The notes under the pieces are model-generated. The model ran no database searches. It was given only the letters and a program-made list of their open reading frames with translations, and was not told the DNA's origin. A DNA stretch of 64,000 nt. It comes from Crotalaria pallida. Taxonomy: Eukaryota > Streptophyta > Magnoliopsida > Fabales > Fabaceae. This document shows, in pieces, positions 46,254 to 58,727 of the stretch; position 1 is the stretch's first letter; the number at the start of each line of letters is the position of its first letter. Position numbers and translations under genes: made by a program. Where the stretch lies: the NCBI GenBank assembly GCA_037953625.1, contig CM075649.1, positions 94,989,290 through 95,053,289 on the forward strand. The letters are read 5' to 3'.

Positions 46254-48936
46254 CTAAGCTGCCCTCATCTTCTCTTGTATCATTTTGATCTGCTCCGTGG
46301 TCTCTTGCACAATATCTGGTCCAATCAGAGAACTCTCCCCCACTTGAAACCAGCATAACGGCGTCTGACACTTTCGTCCATACAGAGCTTCAAATGGTGC
46401 CATTCCAATACTCGCGTGATAGCTGTTGTTGTACGTGAATTCCACAAGTGGCAACATTTGTTCCCAATTCCCTCGTTCTTCCAATGCACAAGCTCGCAGA
46501 ATGTCTTCTAATGACTGAATAGTCCTCTCCGTCTGACCATCCGTCTGGGGGTGGTATGCAGAACTCAGTTTCAACCTTGAACCCAAGGCTCTATGCAGAT
46601 CTTGCCAGAACTTCGACGTAAACCTCGGATCACGATCAGACACAATGCTCGATGGTACCCCATGAAGACGAACAACTTCCTTGATGTACAATTGAGTGAG
46701 ATTTTCCAATGAGTAGCGCATATTCACGGGAATGAAATGCGCTGATTTGGTCAACCGATCCACGATCACCCAGATTGCATCATGACCAGTAGATGTCTTT
46801 GGCAATCCCGACACAAAATCCATCGAGATGCTATCCCATTTCCACAACGGGATCTCTAAAGGAAGTAACTCTCCTCCTGGCCTTTGATGTTCCACCTTGG
46901 CCTTTTGACATACCAAACAACATGCCACATATTCAGCTACATCTCTCTTCAAACCAGGCCACCAAAATAGCTTCTTTAAGTCCTGGTACATTTTAGTGGC
47001 TCCCGGATGCATACTCATCTTACTCTTATGCGCTTCATCCAAAATCATCCTTCTTACTTCCAAATCATCAGGCACACAAATCCTCGTTTTAAAGCGAAGG
47101 ATTCCATCCTTTCCTTCTTGAAATTCCAACGCCTTACCTTCTTGCATCAACTTCCTCTTTTCCATGAGTTTCCCATCCTTGTGTTGCAATTCTCGTATCT
47201 TTTGCAGAAACTCATTAGCAATCTGCAGCATCCCCAACTTGATACTTGTCGGTTCCACTTGCATCGTCAGACTCAAATCTCGAAATTCCTCTATCAGTGC
47301 CGCTTCTCTGACCATCATCGCACTGATGTGCATTGCCTTTCTGCTCAATGCATCCGCCACAACGTTTGCCTTCCCAGGATGATAATGGAGCTCAAACTCA
47401 TAATCCTTCAAAAACTCCATCCATCGGCGTTGCCCCATATTCAACTCCTTTTGATCAAAGAGGTATTTTAAACTCTTATGATCACTAAACACCCGGAACG
47501 TAGTGCCATAGAGATAGTGCCTCCAGATCTTTAATGCAAACACCACAGCTGCCAACTCCAGATCATGAGTTGGATAGTTCATCTCATGAACTTTTAGCTG
47601 TCTCGAAGCGTAAGCGACAACTTGCCCATCTTGCATCAAGACACACCCAAGACCTTGTTTCGACGCGTCACAATACACATCGAAACTCTTCTGTGTATCG
47701 GGCAACACCAATACAGGAGACGATGTCAACCTTTCCTTCAACTCCCGAAAACTTCTCTCACACTTCTTATCCCATAGGAACGGTTGATCTTTCCTTGTCA
47801 ACTTCGTCAGAGGCAGTGCAATCTTCGAGAAACCTTTGATGAACCTTCTATAATACCCAGCCAAACCAAGAAAACTTCTGACTTCCGTGGCCGACTTTGG
47901 TTGCTCCCATTGCAAAACCGAACTTACTTTCGTTGGATCAACTGCTATCCCTTTATCTGAAATCACATGCCCCAAAAATTTAACCTCCTTCAGCCAGAAC
48001 TCACACTTTGTAAGTTTGGCGTACAGCTGCTTCTCCTTCAAGATGCTTAACACTATCTTCAAGTGTTCAGCATGCTCCTCCGGGCTCTTAGAGTAAATCA
48101 GAATATCATCAATGAACACAACCACGAATGAATCTAAATAAGGTCTAAAGATTCGATTCATGTAGTCCATGAAAATAGCTGGTGCATTAGTCAATCCGAA
48201 CGGCATCACAACATACTCATAATGTCCGTATCGAGATCGAAATGCAGTCTTAGAGATATCCTCTTCTCTAATTCTGATCTGATGGTACCCCGACCTCAAA
48301 TCAATCTTGGAAAATACTGAAGCCCCACGCACTTGATCCATAAGGTCATCTATCCGTGGCAACGGATACTTGTTCTTGATGGTGGCCTTATTAAGTTGTC
48401 GGTAGTCGATGCACATCCTCATGCTACCATCTTTCTTCTTGATGAATAAGACAGGAGCACCCCAAGGTGACACGCTTGGTCGAATCATCTGTTTCTGCAG
48501 CAGCTCCTCAATCTGCTTCTTCATTTCCGCCATTTCCGGTGGTGCCATTCTATAGGGAGCGATAGAAATGGGACCAGCTCCTGGAACTAGATCGATGCCA
48601 AATTCTATCTCTCTTCTTGGTGGCAAACCAGGAATCTCGTCAGCAAAAACTTCCGGGAAATCTCTGACAACACGGATCTCTTCCATCCTCGGACCACTCT
48701 CCCCCACCTCGGTGTTGAACAGACATATGTAACCAGAGGGTTTTGGGTTTCTATAGGTCATGAGTCTTCTATCACAATCAATGATCACTTGGTTTTGACT
48801 TAACCAGTCCATTCCCAAGATCACATCCAATTGTGCTAAGGGTAAGCAGATCAAATCTACTTTAGAGGTTTGTCCTAACACTTCTATACAACAGTTAAGA
48901 CATGCTCTAGAAACAATTACAGGAGCATTGGTAGGG
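46254..48936 (-). CDS. pol: Element I RT, RNase H and integrase
   Basis: A long uninterrupted frame in phase with gag/protease. Order: end of protease (VDLICLP, LDVILGMDW), reverse transcriptase (KKKDGSMRMCIDYRQLNK, IDLRSGYHQIRI, catalytic VFIDDILIYSK), RNase H (DVYCDASKQGLGCVL, DHKSLKYLFDQKELN, NVVADALSRKA), integrase zinc finger (H..H.. ending CLVCQKAK) and DDE core (MDFVSGLPK, VSDRDPRFTSKF, DGQTERTIQSLED). All catalytic residues that I can check are present. Upstream TAA after VLKV (about 48939) and downstream TAG cut it off from the rest of the polyprotein; G reads through the first position with Glu. Confidence 0.93.
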
Positions 48937-50110
48937 GTTTATACCTTAAGAACATAAGGCATTTCAGACACAATCAAGCCTAAGCGGTTTACACATTCAT
49001 ATGAAACAAATGAATGCGTTGCACCGGAGTCAAACAAAACATGGCAAAACTGACCATTAAGCAAGTATTTACCTTGCACCAGATCAGAGGATCGATTCGC
49101 TTCCACACCACTAAGGGTGAAGACCCTTCCTTGAGTCACCGGTCTATTTGCAACTCCTCTTGAATTGGCCTTGGCTGGCTCCTTGCAATCTCTCGCAAAA
49201 TGCCCCGGCTTTCCACAATTGAAACATCCACTTGTTCCCCAGCAAACACGACCATAATGGTTGCGTTTGCACTTGTCGCAGAATGGAGCTTCGCTCCGAT
49301 AATTTCTTCCCTCAGAACCACCAACCTTGCCCTTGCCTTTCCCTCTGCGATCATATGGACCTTTACCTCTATTATTGAAACCCTTTCGTCTCTGTGGTCC
49401 ATATCCTTGATTGTCCTTCTTTTCCACAACTTGCACCTCCTCAGCCTTGGTATCATCTTCATACATCCTACACATATCTACCAATGCAGGGAAACTTTGA
49501 ATCCACTGATAGCTGAAAATTGACTTCAACTTTGGCCTCAATCCACCTTCAAACTTGATGCACTTGCTCCTCTCGTCTGGATTGTTCTGGTAGTATGGAG
49601 AGTACTTCATCAGCTCTTCAAACCTTGCCGCGTACTCGCCCACATTCATGTTCCCTTGCTTCAACTGCAGAAACTCCACCTCCTTCTTCCTTCTCAGATC
49701 CTCAGGAAAATACTTCTGGAGAAACTTCTCCATAAATACTCCCCAACTTATCTCCCTTCCTTCATATTGTAAAAGCTGCATGGTGTGATTCCACCAGTTC
49801 TCAGCCTCATCCTCCAGCATATAGGTTGCATATGCCACCTTCTGAGCATCCGAACACTCCAACGTTCTCAAAATCTTGTCCATAGTGTGAATCCATTTTT
49901 GGCTTCCTCCGGTTTAAATCCTCCTTCAAACTTTGGCGGATTGCAGCTCCTAAAATCAGCCAGAGTCTTCGCCTCAGTGTTTCCCATATTACACTGATGA
50001 GGCGGGTTAGCCGGTTGAGATGGTTGCTGAGACTGCCTTTGCATGGCTTCCAATACCGTGGTGATTCGCTCCAACATCGCGTTGGTGTGATTTTGGTTTC
50101 TAGTTGCCAT
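48937..50110 (-). pseudogene. gag: Element I gag and protease, one frameshift
   Basis: Starts MATRNQNHTNAMLERIT. The Gag core is followed by knuckles CDKCKRNHYGRVC and CFNCGKPGHFARDC and the protease site LFDSGATHSFV. One A is missing from an A run near 49895, so the frame shifts between FKPEEAKN and the MDKILRTLEC part; element G keeps the frame there. The segment ends at a TAA (48937-48939), where the related G sequence codes for Glu. Gag would package element RNA and the protease would mature the particle. Confidence 0.92.
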
Positions 50111-50382
50111 ATTAGACCTGCGCTATGGGCTTACGGTCACATATGTTGAACTAAAGAAACTTCCATTACACCACCTATACTAAGGCTCTATCCTAAGCTT
50201 ATTAGATCTACAATCAATTGCGTCTTGTACTCAAAAGAGACAAGATACAAACAATTCAGGGTATTCAAACCTTTAACAATCAAAATAACAGCATTCAAGG
50301 TAATAAGCGCTTTGGAGATAGCTGCTTGATGTTGATGGCTACCTTTCTGGAACCACTTCTACTACTACAGGATCTGACTTTT

Positions 50383-50394
50383 GCTCTGATACCA
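50383..50394 (-). promoter_or_regulatory. Primer-binding site of element I
   Basis: Minus-strand TGGTATCAGAGC five bases inside the 5' LTR. Confidence 0.93.
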
Positions 50395-51107
50395 CTAAGT
50401 GTCACACCCTTCGTTATTACCCAAATATAAACTAATAAATATGCTTTTATATTGGATAATATATATGGACTTGTGAGTGTTAAGAAAATAGGTCAATAAA
50501 ATTTTTTTTTTAAAGCGGGTGCACGAATCGTCACTTGAAAGTCTTGGAGAATAAAGTCTATATTATCTCAAAATCATTGTATCGAGTTCGGCGATTTCTA
50601 AAACCTTTTCGCAAATAGAGTAACATTCGATCTTTTAGAAGATATCTTTGTATCAAGTAGTTTAAGCTACCCTTGCTTTATACGATAGAACTGATACCAT
50701 TTATAGCCGAGCTCTTAAACAGATTAAATCAGAGTAAGCGGAAATTACTGGACTATGCAACTGATAGAATATAAACATAGGTTTTCATAGATATAGAGAA
50801 TCATAAGTACATAGCCCATGAGTAAAGTCTCCAAGTTTCAAAATATACAAGTCCATCATCAGATCTATATAACAGTGTAACTACAAGCTCTAGAGTGCTC
50901 CAAAAGTATATCTACAATATATACATAACAAAACGTATAACTCTAGGAATAGTCACATAGATCTGGCAGCATCAGATGGAGTAGTAGTAGCAGTAGTCTC
51001 CCAAAAGTAAAGTGAGTAAGGTAGTAGCATCATCATCACAGCAGCAGCAGCAAATCTCCTCCACACACCGGATCCTCAGATCCACACCATACACCATATA
51101 CATGTAC

Positions 51108-51578
51108 CTAGGGATCGTCGTCCCTCCAGTCACTCCCAGTAGAATGCACGACAGGCTCGCTCCCACTCTCGTCCTCCACCGGATCCTCCTCGATCTCATC
51201 CGAGGGAGAGTGTACCCTACCACTGGGTACCGGGTCAGGTGATGGTGAAACCCTGACTGGGCTCCTCGGATCAGATAGGGGAGTCTCCTCGCGGACGACT
51301 CTCGAAGTAAAAGGGTGAGAGCGGGTAGGTTGAAAACGAAAACTATGGTAAGAGCGAGCTGGTCGCATGGGAGGTGGTCCATGATAAGTATAAAACGGGG
51401 GTACATGCATAGTGTATATGATGGGAATCCTAAACCTACGAGGACGGAATCGCATCAGCGGATTAGGGTGGTAGAATGTGAACTCTACCTCCCCCTCATA
51501 CACCGCGCGATGGTCCTCATAGATCCATACGCCACTAGGAAGTGGTCGGATCTCGATGCAAGCAATGTAGCGAGACAT
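51108..51578 (-). CDS. LTR-encoded frame of element I, 5' LTR copy
   Basis: Same 156-codon protein as 42907-43377; the sequence differences between the two LTR copies in this interval are silent or lie outside it by eye. In a transcript started at the TATA box near 53516 and spliced 53249 to 51582, this frame would lie first, about 1.0 kb ahead of the gag start at 50110. The function is unknown. Confidence 0.65.
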   Translation of the reverse strand: MSRYIACIEIRPLPSGVWIYEDHRAVYEGEVEFTFYHPNPLMRFRPRRFRIPIIYTMHVPPFYTYHGPPPMRPARSYHSFRFQPTRSHPFTSRVVREETPLSDPRSPVRVSPSPDPVPSGRVHSPSDEIEEDPVEDESGSEPVVHSTGSDWRDDDP

Positions 51579-51581
51579 CAC

Positions 51582-53249
51582 CTACAAGGGCATAGGGGTA
51601 AGCAATTCTACTCACATAATCAATAGAGAATAAATCATGCAACATATGAAAGATAATAATGCATCAATTAATAACAATCACAATTAGCATTTAGCAAGTA
51701 TCAGATGCACATAGGATGTTCACACTTAATTCAGGTATATCAATTGCATTAGGTGAATGACATGATGCATGACTTTAACTCTCAACTTATCTCCACATTT
51801 TCTAAGTCACTCTCTGACGTCCATCCCTGACAACCCAGCACTCCACAGTGCGTTGTATTCCTAGGTATACAACAATTCGTACATTCACCTAGAATGTACA
51901 CGTCAAGCTTGGTATCCATGCCACCCGAGCATATCCCGTCATCCAAACGGATCGTCATCCAAACGATATATCCATATTGGCATCCACAAAGCCTTCCACG
52001 TCAACGACGTGTCATCAAGCAAGCGTATTGGCACTCCCAGAGGCCCTCCACATGTTTATCGAAACATGAATACGTCCTACCATCCAAACTCCAGAATGAA
52101 TGCATTTTAGACTTAGGGGAAATTGATTAATACATTACTTGCCACCTAGGCTTAATTTTCAAAATGGATCGTCACCGAACGATCTATCTGTATTTATCAA
52201 TTTCTCTAAGTCTTTGATCCCTTGAATTATCCTTAATAATTCCTTAATTAATTAAGTTAGAATTGAAAATGATGTTTTCAGATTCTGGGCATTTTACTCG
52301 AGTAAAGTTCAGAATACTCGAGTGTTCTGGAGATTTTCCAGATTACTCAAGTGTTCTTAAGCTTACTCGAGTGTTCATGTCTTTCTGAGGATTTGGGTTT
52401 TAATTTCAACAATTTACTCGAGTAGTTCATGAGTTACTCGAGTGTTCTTGGACTTTTCCAGAATACTCGAGTGACTTTGAAAGACTCGAGTGTTTGACCT
52501 ATAACAATTCTCAGTTCATGCCCGATACTCGAGTAACAGACAAAATACTCGAGTGTTCTTATGAAATTTGCTTTATTTTGAACACGATTTACTCGAGTAC
52601 TTTGCCATTTACTCGAGTGTTTCGCAGCTGACAGTATTGAAAACTGGTTTTAACATGCCATTCTCATTTCTACTCAATTTAAGTCCATTTCAGGGATCAA
52701 CAGAGTTAACATATCATTAATCAAACATGTTACAACACTTATTTCAATTCAAAACACAGAATTGACAGAGAAATCATTGATTATGCATAAAAAGGCATTT
52801 TAACAACTCCATACCTCAAATCACACAATAAGCATAATATTCATGAAACAAAGCTCATTCTGGTTCACATGCATGATAACAAACTTGCTCAATACGGATT
52901 TAGAGCATGGATTGGTCTCCAAACCAAAGTTCCTATAGAATCTAAGCCCTTAGAGCCTCTTGGTGGCTCTCTAACACATTTAATGGATTTCAAACTCTAT
53001 CTAGTGAATATAATTACTTCCCCTTACCTCTCAGACGTGAATCAACCAAGAATTGACAAGAACAAAGCTCCAAACTTCTCAGACCAACTTCAAGCATCAC
53101 ATGCAGAGCATTTTGAGTGCAACACCAAAGTGGAATTGGTTTACACATGAAACAGAGAATAGAATTGGGGAAATTAGATTTTCTAGACTCTATACAACAT
53201 GGACTCACTAAAGAAACTGAATTTGAGACTCAAGAATTCGTGAGCTTAC
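51582..53249 (-). other. Apparent leader intron of element I (5' LTR copy)
   Basis: Same donor and acceptor as 43381-45048. CTCGAG words are inside it. Confidence 0.55.
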
Positions 53250-53515
53250 CAGAATCAATGATCAAAGTAAGCTCCCAGACCAAGTCTTGACAGAAACAGC
53301 TTCACTTCCACTCCTTGAACCTTCCACCACACTCACTCAATCCTCACGATTTTGGTGTTTATACAAAGCTCGAGATGTGAGCTTTGTATTCGTGTATCAC
53401 TCAAGTCCTAATACTCAGAACTGAAAGAGAATCAAAGGCAACAAATCTGAAACCCTAACTTCATCAACAAACCCTAAACTTAGCCAAATTCTTCACAAAT
53501 TCGATGTTGCTGAGC

Positions 53516-53522
53516 TTTTATA
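53516..53522 (-). promoter_or_regulatory. Putative TATA box, element I 5' LTR
   Basis: TCTATAAAAGC on the minus strand, 131-160 bp downstream of the two U3 CTCGAG words. Confidence 0.65.
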
Positions 53523-54307
53523 GACATGGAGAAGGCCCATGCAGGACGACACGACGCCTTCGAGCTGTTGATGATGGAGTATTCGTGTCAAGGAGAGGGA
53601 ATCGTTCATGGTGACTCATCAAACGCACTAACTCGTGCACTTTGACCCAGAATACTCGAGTGTTCCAGAAAATACTCGAGTGTTTTACCCAGTTTTTGAA
53701 AAATAATTATTTTATTTACCTTCCCTCCAAAATCTTTCCTATAATTGCTTCTAGGTCCCAACCCAGGGACTAATATGCAAAATATACATTTTAGGCATTT
53801 AAATTATTTATTAAATAATTTCTCACACATAAGCTAGTCATATAAACACATATTTTAATCAAGGATTAATATAGAAACTATTAATTATAATTAAATTATA
53901 ATTAACATTTCATTAATCGGGGATTAAAATTTTGGGGTGTTACAGATACATTATCTTCTTAGCATAAGTCAAGGACATAACATTATGTATCCATGTATTT
54001 ATTTCCTGTCTTAGTTACCACTGCTTACTATCTAAATCATATCCAAGTGTCCTTTTCTATTCTCAACGATACATCTACATCTGACTATCACTGACATCCT
54101 ACTGATGTCCAAGTCCTTATCCCACTCATGGGTCTCAATCTCTTTGTTGACACTCACTTGTCAACCACACAAGCCAGATGTTAACTCATACACTTCAGAT
54201 AAGATTTAGATAGAAGTTATGTCCTTTGACTGGGGTCCAATACTCATTTAGTTTTCCTTTAGTTAAGGCCTAGTTGAGACTTTAGTTTCCACTCTAGTTA
54301 AGACTTA

Positions 54308-55737
54308 GTTAACTGAGACTCTGGTTTTCCTTTTTGTTAGGACTTAGTTAACTAAGGCTCTCTTAGTTCTCACTTAAGTTAAGACTTAGTTAACTAAGAC
54401 CCTATTAATTTCCACTTTAGCTAAGGCTCAGTTAACTAAGGCTCCATTAGTTTCCACTTTAGTTGAGACTTAGTTAACTAAGGCTAGTTTAAGTCTTAAG
54501 TTCTCAACTAGTCCAAAACTTCACTAGGACCCATTTGTTGACTATTTTTGGGGTTTATTTCATTAATCATCATCTAGTCTTCGTTCAGTTAAGACTTAGT
54601 CAACTAATTGTCCCTTGATCTCATTTAGTTTTTATTTAGTTACCACTTAGTTGACTAAAATTCAACAACATATCCAAGCACAACATGCATCCGAATAAAA
54701 CCAACTCCAAGACAAGTAAACCAAACCATCAACCAAGTAATAAAAAAAATGGCCTCCAAGCCAAAAACAAGAACTGCCTAATGCCCTTGAGCCTCATGGT
54801 GGCTCGAACCTAAAATTTCTAAACTTAAATCTTATTCTAGAAAAGGAGTAGCTTCTCTCACATACCTTTCAAGAACACACGAAATCTTTAAGCTCAAAAC
54901 TTCGATTCCTCTCCTAAACTCCAAACCGTGAACTCACACCTTTGATACTTGAAACTTGAGCTTGATTCTCCTAGACTCCAAGAGTTCCACGTGATACTCC
55001 AAGATAAGGAACTCAAGGTTTTGTTTATGGTTTGGTCGTGGGTTTTCTTTGAGGATAAAGGTTAGATGTTGGATTTTCTTCAACACAAGAGCTCATGCAT
55101 GTGACATATTCATGATATAGGGTTAGAATATGTTAGGGTTTCTTAAGTTTCATGAGAGTTTAAGCTTGAGTAAGGGTGATGGTGGTTGTGGCCGTGGAGA
55201 AGAATAAGCAAGAAGATGATGATGGTAGTGTGTGTGTGTGTGTGGCGTGAAGAAGAAGTAAAGAAAGAAGATTTCTCTCAACATGTAACCTTATATAGAA
55301 GTTGGTAATGAATGATTAGGTGGCATGGTGGGCTAAGTGGTGGTCCTTGGTGCCGCCACCTCTTAATCTCATGCAAAAGGGTGGTGTGTGGTGGTGACAC
55401 CTCATCTTGACCCTTCATGCACCCAACAAGAGCACGCCACCTCACCTATGCCACTTCACACACACACCACTCACTTATTCAACTAAGCTTAAACTAATTT
55501 CCACATGGCCTAAGTTTAGTTAACTAACCCTTAACTAAAATATTCAAGGCTAACATTTAGTTAACTAAAGCTAAGCTATTTACTCATCACTACAACCATT
55601 AGTTGACTAATCCTAATCAACTCACAACTACCCAAGTCTAACTTAGTTAACTAGGTCTTAGCTAATTCCCATAATTAAGGCCATTAGTTAACTAAGCGGA
55701 AACTAGACTCCAAACTAAAGCTTTTTAGTTAACTAAT
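54308..55737. repeat. GTTAAC palindromes in the G LTR
   Basis: TTAGTTAACTAA-type words: about five exact plus GTCAAC and GTTGAC variants between 54308 and 54660 (intron side), and about five exact plus one variant between 55517 and 55737 (upstream of TATA). Placement parallels CTCGAG in element I. Confidence 0.85.
55291..55297 (-). promoter_or_regulatory. Putative TATA box of the G LTR
   Basis: Minus-strand TCTATATAAGG, between the two GTTAAC clusters. Confidence 0.6.
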
Positions 55738-55877
55738 CCTTAACTAACGCCCTAACTAAATTCTTAACTAAACCAAACCTTAGCATATAAAGCACATCCG
55801 GCAAGGCAAAACATTCATCTATTAAAACATGAGTCATTCATTACATTATTCGGGAATCGAAATTCCGGGATGTTACA

Positions 55878-57623
55878 ACACCAAACATCCTTCTTCCAGT
55901 CCCCCTGCCTCTAAATCTCCCTCACAGGCCAAAGGGAAAGTTGCTGCCACTTCTTCGAAAGGCAAAAGCTCCACTCCTACTCCTTCACGACGCTCTAACC
56001 GTCTTCGCGCCCAGGTTGTTCCTTCTACTCCTTCCTCTCCCGTCCACATAAACTTAGACGGAGATGAAGGGACTGCTTTTGGGGCTTCCATTCGAGCCTT
56101 CTACTCTACCTCTTCTGACAAAGATGATTCCAATGAGAGCTCTAAGACTTCCACTTCTGAAGGCGATGATGATCAAAGCAAAGGTTCTCCGAACACTGCC
56201 GTTCCGTCCTCCACACAGGGTTCACTTACTCGTTCCCAAACAATTCTCTTTGGCCTCTTGCTTCTTTCTTCTCCCTTTACCTTTTACCCGCAACTCCCTT
56301 TCACACGTTCATTTTTCTTTACCGGCTCTATTTCCTTTGATGAGTTTGCTGCTCACCATTTGCTCGACTGCTCCTCTTTTGCAGGTTTATCTAAGGCGGG
56401 TGGTAAGCCTTCCCCTGCGCTTTCTTCCCGATCTTCCCAGAATATTCAAGCTCCTTCAGGGTCTCCTTCTGTTCCTTCCTTTACTGCCCAAGAGGCCCCT
56501 TCACTTTCTTTCAAAGTTGCTACTGCACAAGGGGGAGCTGTTCCTAATGGTTTTGCCACCTACGTCCCATTTGGTAAGGTGAGCAGTCCCTTGAATGTAC
56601 AACCGCTTATGACAATTCCGTCTTCCGACTCTCCAATTAATGTGGATCCTGTTCTGGTGGAGGAGAGCGATCCTTCAGTCGATCCAGTGCCTCCCGCTCC
56701 TAAGGACGCTTCTGCTGAGCCCCTAGTTTTGGACAAAGGGCGGGTCGATGTTGTCGATCCCATTGCTGAAGGTGCCACTGATCCTGATGTCGAAGTGGTC
56801 ACTGAAGATAATGTCGGCTCTGCTACTCCAAAGGGTGAGGATCCTGTGGCCGAGGATGCCGTCATGCAAGATGCTGCTCCTACTACCGAAACAGCTACTG
56901 ATATTGTTGCTGAAAAGAGTGTTGCTCCTGCTACAGAACCTCCTGTGGAAGACGAGGGGGGTTCAAGTTCTAACTCCACGGGGACGCCCTCAGAAAAAGG
57001 TCTAACGGGGACTGTTGTCGAGACTCCTTCTTCATGTAAGTGTTGCTCCCCTTTGTATATTTTGATTAGCATTTTTTTTGTTTCTTATCGCTTTTATACT
57101 CGTGTGTTTTGTAGCCTTTTTATCTGTTCGTTCTTCTGATGCTGCGAATGAGGCTAACATGGTTCTCATCAATTCTTTCATGGAGGCACATCCCGGATTG
57201 CAGCCGCCTAGTGATTTGCTTTCGTGCATCTTCAAGGAGAGTGGCACACAGACTCTGTTGAAGCTAGTCAAGTTCATCTCTTCCTGTAATGTCGACACCT
57301 TAGCATGGGATGACAAGACTTTGTTGCTGGATTGCTTACGCTCCTTGGAACTCCTCCATTATTCTGGCCCTTGGTTGGACACCGCCATCGCGGTGATAGA
57401 GCGACAACGTCCTCCCTTTGATATGCACGCAGTTGCGAAACAGGAGAAAACTTTATTGGAGAGGCGTGCTTCGGTTACAACTCTTGTAGAGGAACTCTCT
57501 TCTAAACTGGCGGACGCCAATTATGAGTTGTCTGGCATTAACAGTGAACTTGACAAGATTGCTGCCAACAAGAAGGCCAATGAAGATGCCTGCAAGTCCG
57601 TCGCTTTGAGCACCCTTTTTTAG
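55878..57623 (+). CDS. Antisense gene of Tat element H, 3' part
   Basis: Plus-strand gene opposite to the H integrase. Its 5' part is cut by element G at 55877. The visible protein has a basic Ser/Pro-rich start (AKGKVAATSSKGKSS, RRSNRLRAQ), an acidic Asp/Glu/Val-rich middle, and a C-terminal coiled-coil-like end (EKTLLERRASVTTLVEELSS) stopping at 57621-57623. Two introns are likely: about 56220-56384 (pyrimidine-rich, ends TTTTGCAG) and 57036-57114 (GTAAGT...TTTGTAG), the second joining frames exactly with a split Ser codon. Tat-lineage elements are known to carry antisense genes between integrase and 3' LTR, some with a plant mobile domain; only the region after any such domain would be left here. 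Confidence 0.65.
57036..57114 (+). other. Intron of the antisense gene
   Basis: 79 bp, TTCAT|GTAAGT to TTTTGTAG. Removal links two frames of different phase without a stop. Confidence 0.7.
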
Positions 57624-58727
57624 GATATCATTTTGTGCCAAGTCATGCTTTATTATGTTGCTCTGATGTTGTCCCCTTCCCTTCTGAACTTCAATTAGGT
57701 TGAACTTTGAATTTGTCTTGCCGTCTCTTTGACTTTGAGCCTTTTAGCTTTTAGGGCTCCTTTTGTATGCAGGACATGCTTGCCTAATTTTATTTTGGCC
57801 AATGTACGCCCCTTGTGGAAAATTTGCTGCTTGTTGCATTATTGACTCTTTTGTGCCTCTGTGCATTTCATGTTTCTCAGATGTTGGGCTTGCAACTTTC
57901 CCTTTTCTCGTGGCAATTGTATGCACAAGTTATTTTTAGTAGTGGCCCTCATGTCATTGGTTACCAAAGATTTATTTTCAAGTTATTTTTAGTAATGGCC
58001 CCTCATGTCATTGGTGCCAAAGATTTATTTTCAAGTTATTTTCGGTAATGGCCCCTCATGTCATTGGTGCCAAAGATTTTTCTTCAGATGTGGCAATTTA
58101 TGCACAAGTTATTTTCAGTAGTGGCCCTTCATGTCATTGGTGCCAAAGATTTATCTTCAGATGTGCACTTTGGGCACGTTGTTTACTCATGATATCAGAA
58201 CTAAAAAAGGGTGCGCTTTAGGTATATCATCCCTTGTTAGCCAACCTCTTTTTCTACAGATTTTCCACCCGCGTTTAAAGACTAGCGCCCTTGTCTCCAT
58301 GGACCTTTTCTAGCCTCGCGATATGGCGTACTTCGCCCGCGTTTGATCCCGGAAATTTATTTTCAGAGAGGTCTATCCGGGTACGATCCAACTACCTTCA
58401 GTTTTTATTGTTACAGTTTTCTTATAAAGGTATCCTCAGGCGTTGGATCTCGCGATTGGCTTTTTCGGCTCTTTCGTTTGAGAGCGCTTTTCTACATATT
58501 TTATGTTCCTTCAGGGGAGTACTGTCATATATATATATTGTTATTTTTGTAAGACAAACCTCCTCAGTGTTTGCATTTAAAACAAGATATTTCTGAGAGA
58601 CGCTTTTGGTTATGGGAAAAGAGAGTTCAAAACATTTTCATTAATTTTGCAGGATGGAATACATGTTTCTTTTCCAAAAGAGAGTCACAAAAGGAAATCA
58701 GAATAATGCTTTTCTTTTCCCAACAAA
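57624..58727 (-). other. Spacer between antisense gene and integrase of H
   Basis: No coding sequence recognised. Contains the tandem repeat 57920-58165 and pyrimidine-rich stretches. The 58260-58620 part has scattered GC-rich words (CGCGTTT) without a visible pattern. Confidence 0.6.
57920..58165. repeat. Short tandem repeat in H, four copies
   Basis: CATGTCATTGG recurs at 57950, 58004, 58058 and 58130 within units CAAGTTATTTT...GGCCCCTCATGTCATTGG; spacing 54, 54 and 72 bp. Such repeats in the 3' region are common in Tat-lineage elements. Confidence 0.92.

Larger units (their letters stand above)
42199..53944 (-). mobile_element. Element I: complete Tekay chromovirus, 11,746 bp
   Basis: Two LTRs of 3,536 and 3,545 bp, primer-binding site, gag, protease, RT, RNase H, integrase, chromodomain-type C-terminus and polypurine tract are all present. 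GATAC duplications flank it (42194-42198, 53945-53949). By eye the LTRs differ at about seven sites plus a 9-bp indel, so insertion was recent. Even so the polyprotein has a one-base loss in gag and two in-frame stops, so this copy probably cannot move on its own. It sits in the apparent intron of the G LTR. Confidence 0.97.
50400..53944 (-). repeat. 5' LTR of element I
   Basis: 3,545 bp, same layout as 42199-45734 plus a 9-bp insertion near 53873. This is the copy that would drive transcription. Confidence 0.96.
41529..54865 (-). other. Apparent leader intron of the G LTR (contains element I)
   Basis: Donor TTGAAAG|GTATGTGAG at 54865 and acceptor CCTGCCCTTATAG at 41529. Without element I the length is about 1.59 kb. 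Acceptor and following GTGATG match element I. Confidence 0.5.
40590..55877 (-). mobile_element. 5' LTR of element G, about 3.54 kb, split by element I
   Basis: On the minus strand it starts TGTAACATCCCGG at 55877 and ends near 40590 just before the primer-binding site. Removing element I and one GATAC copy leaves about 3,537 bp, the size of the I LTRs. It contains a TATA box (55291-55297), GTTAAC palindromes upstream of it (55517-55737) and downstream (54308-54660), an apparent intron, and an LTR frame (41053-41525). The terminal CA at the 40590 end looks mutated. ACACC (55878-55882) is one TSD copy in host element H; the other is outside the window. Confidence 0.85.

Noticed and set aside
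47007..47471. Plus-strand frames opposite element I pol
   Set aside because: Antisense shadows of RT/RNase H/integrase without domain matches.
56240..56384. Hydrophobic, membrane-like segment in the antisense gene
   Set aside because: The stretch is pyrimidine-rich, ends TTTTGCAG and is a multiple of three, so it most likely is an intron that happens to be open.
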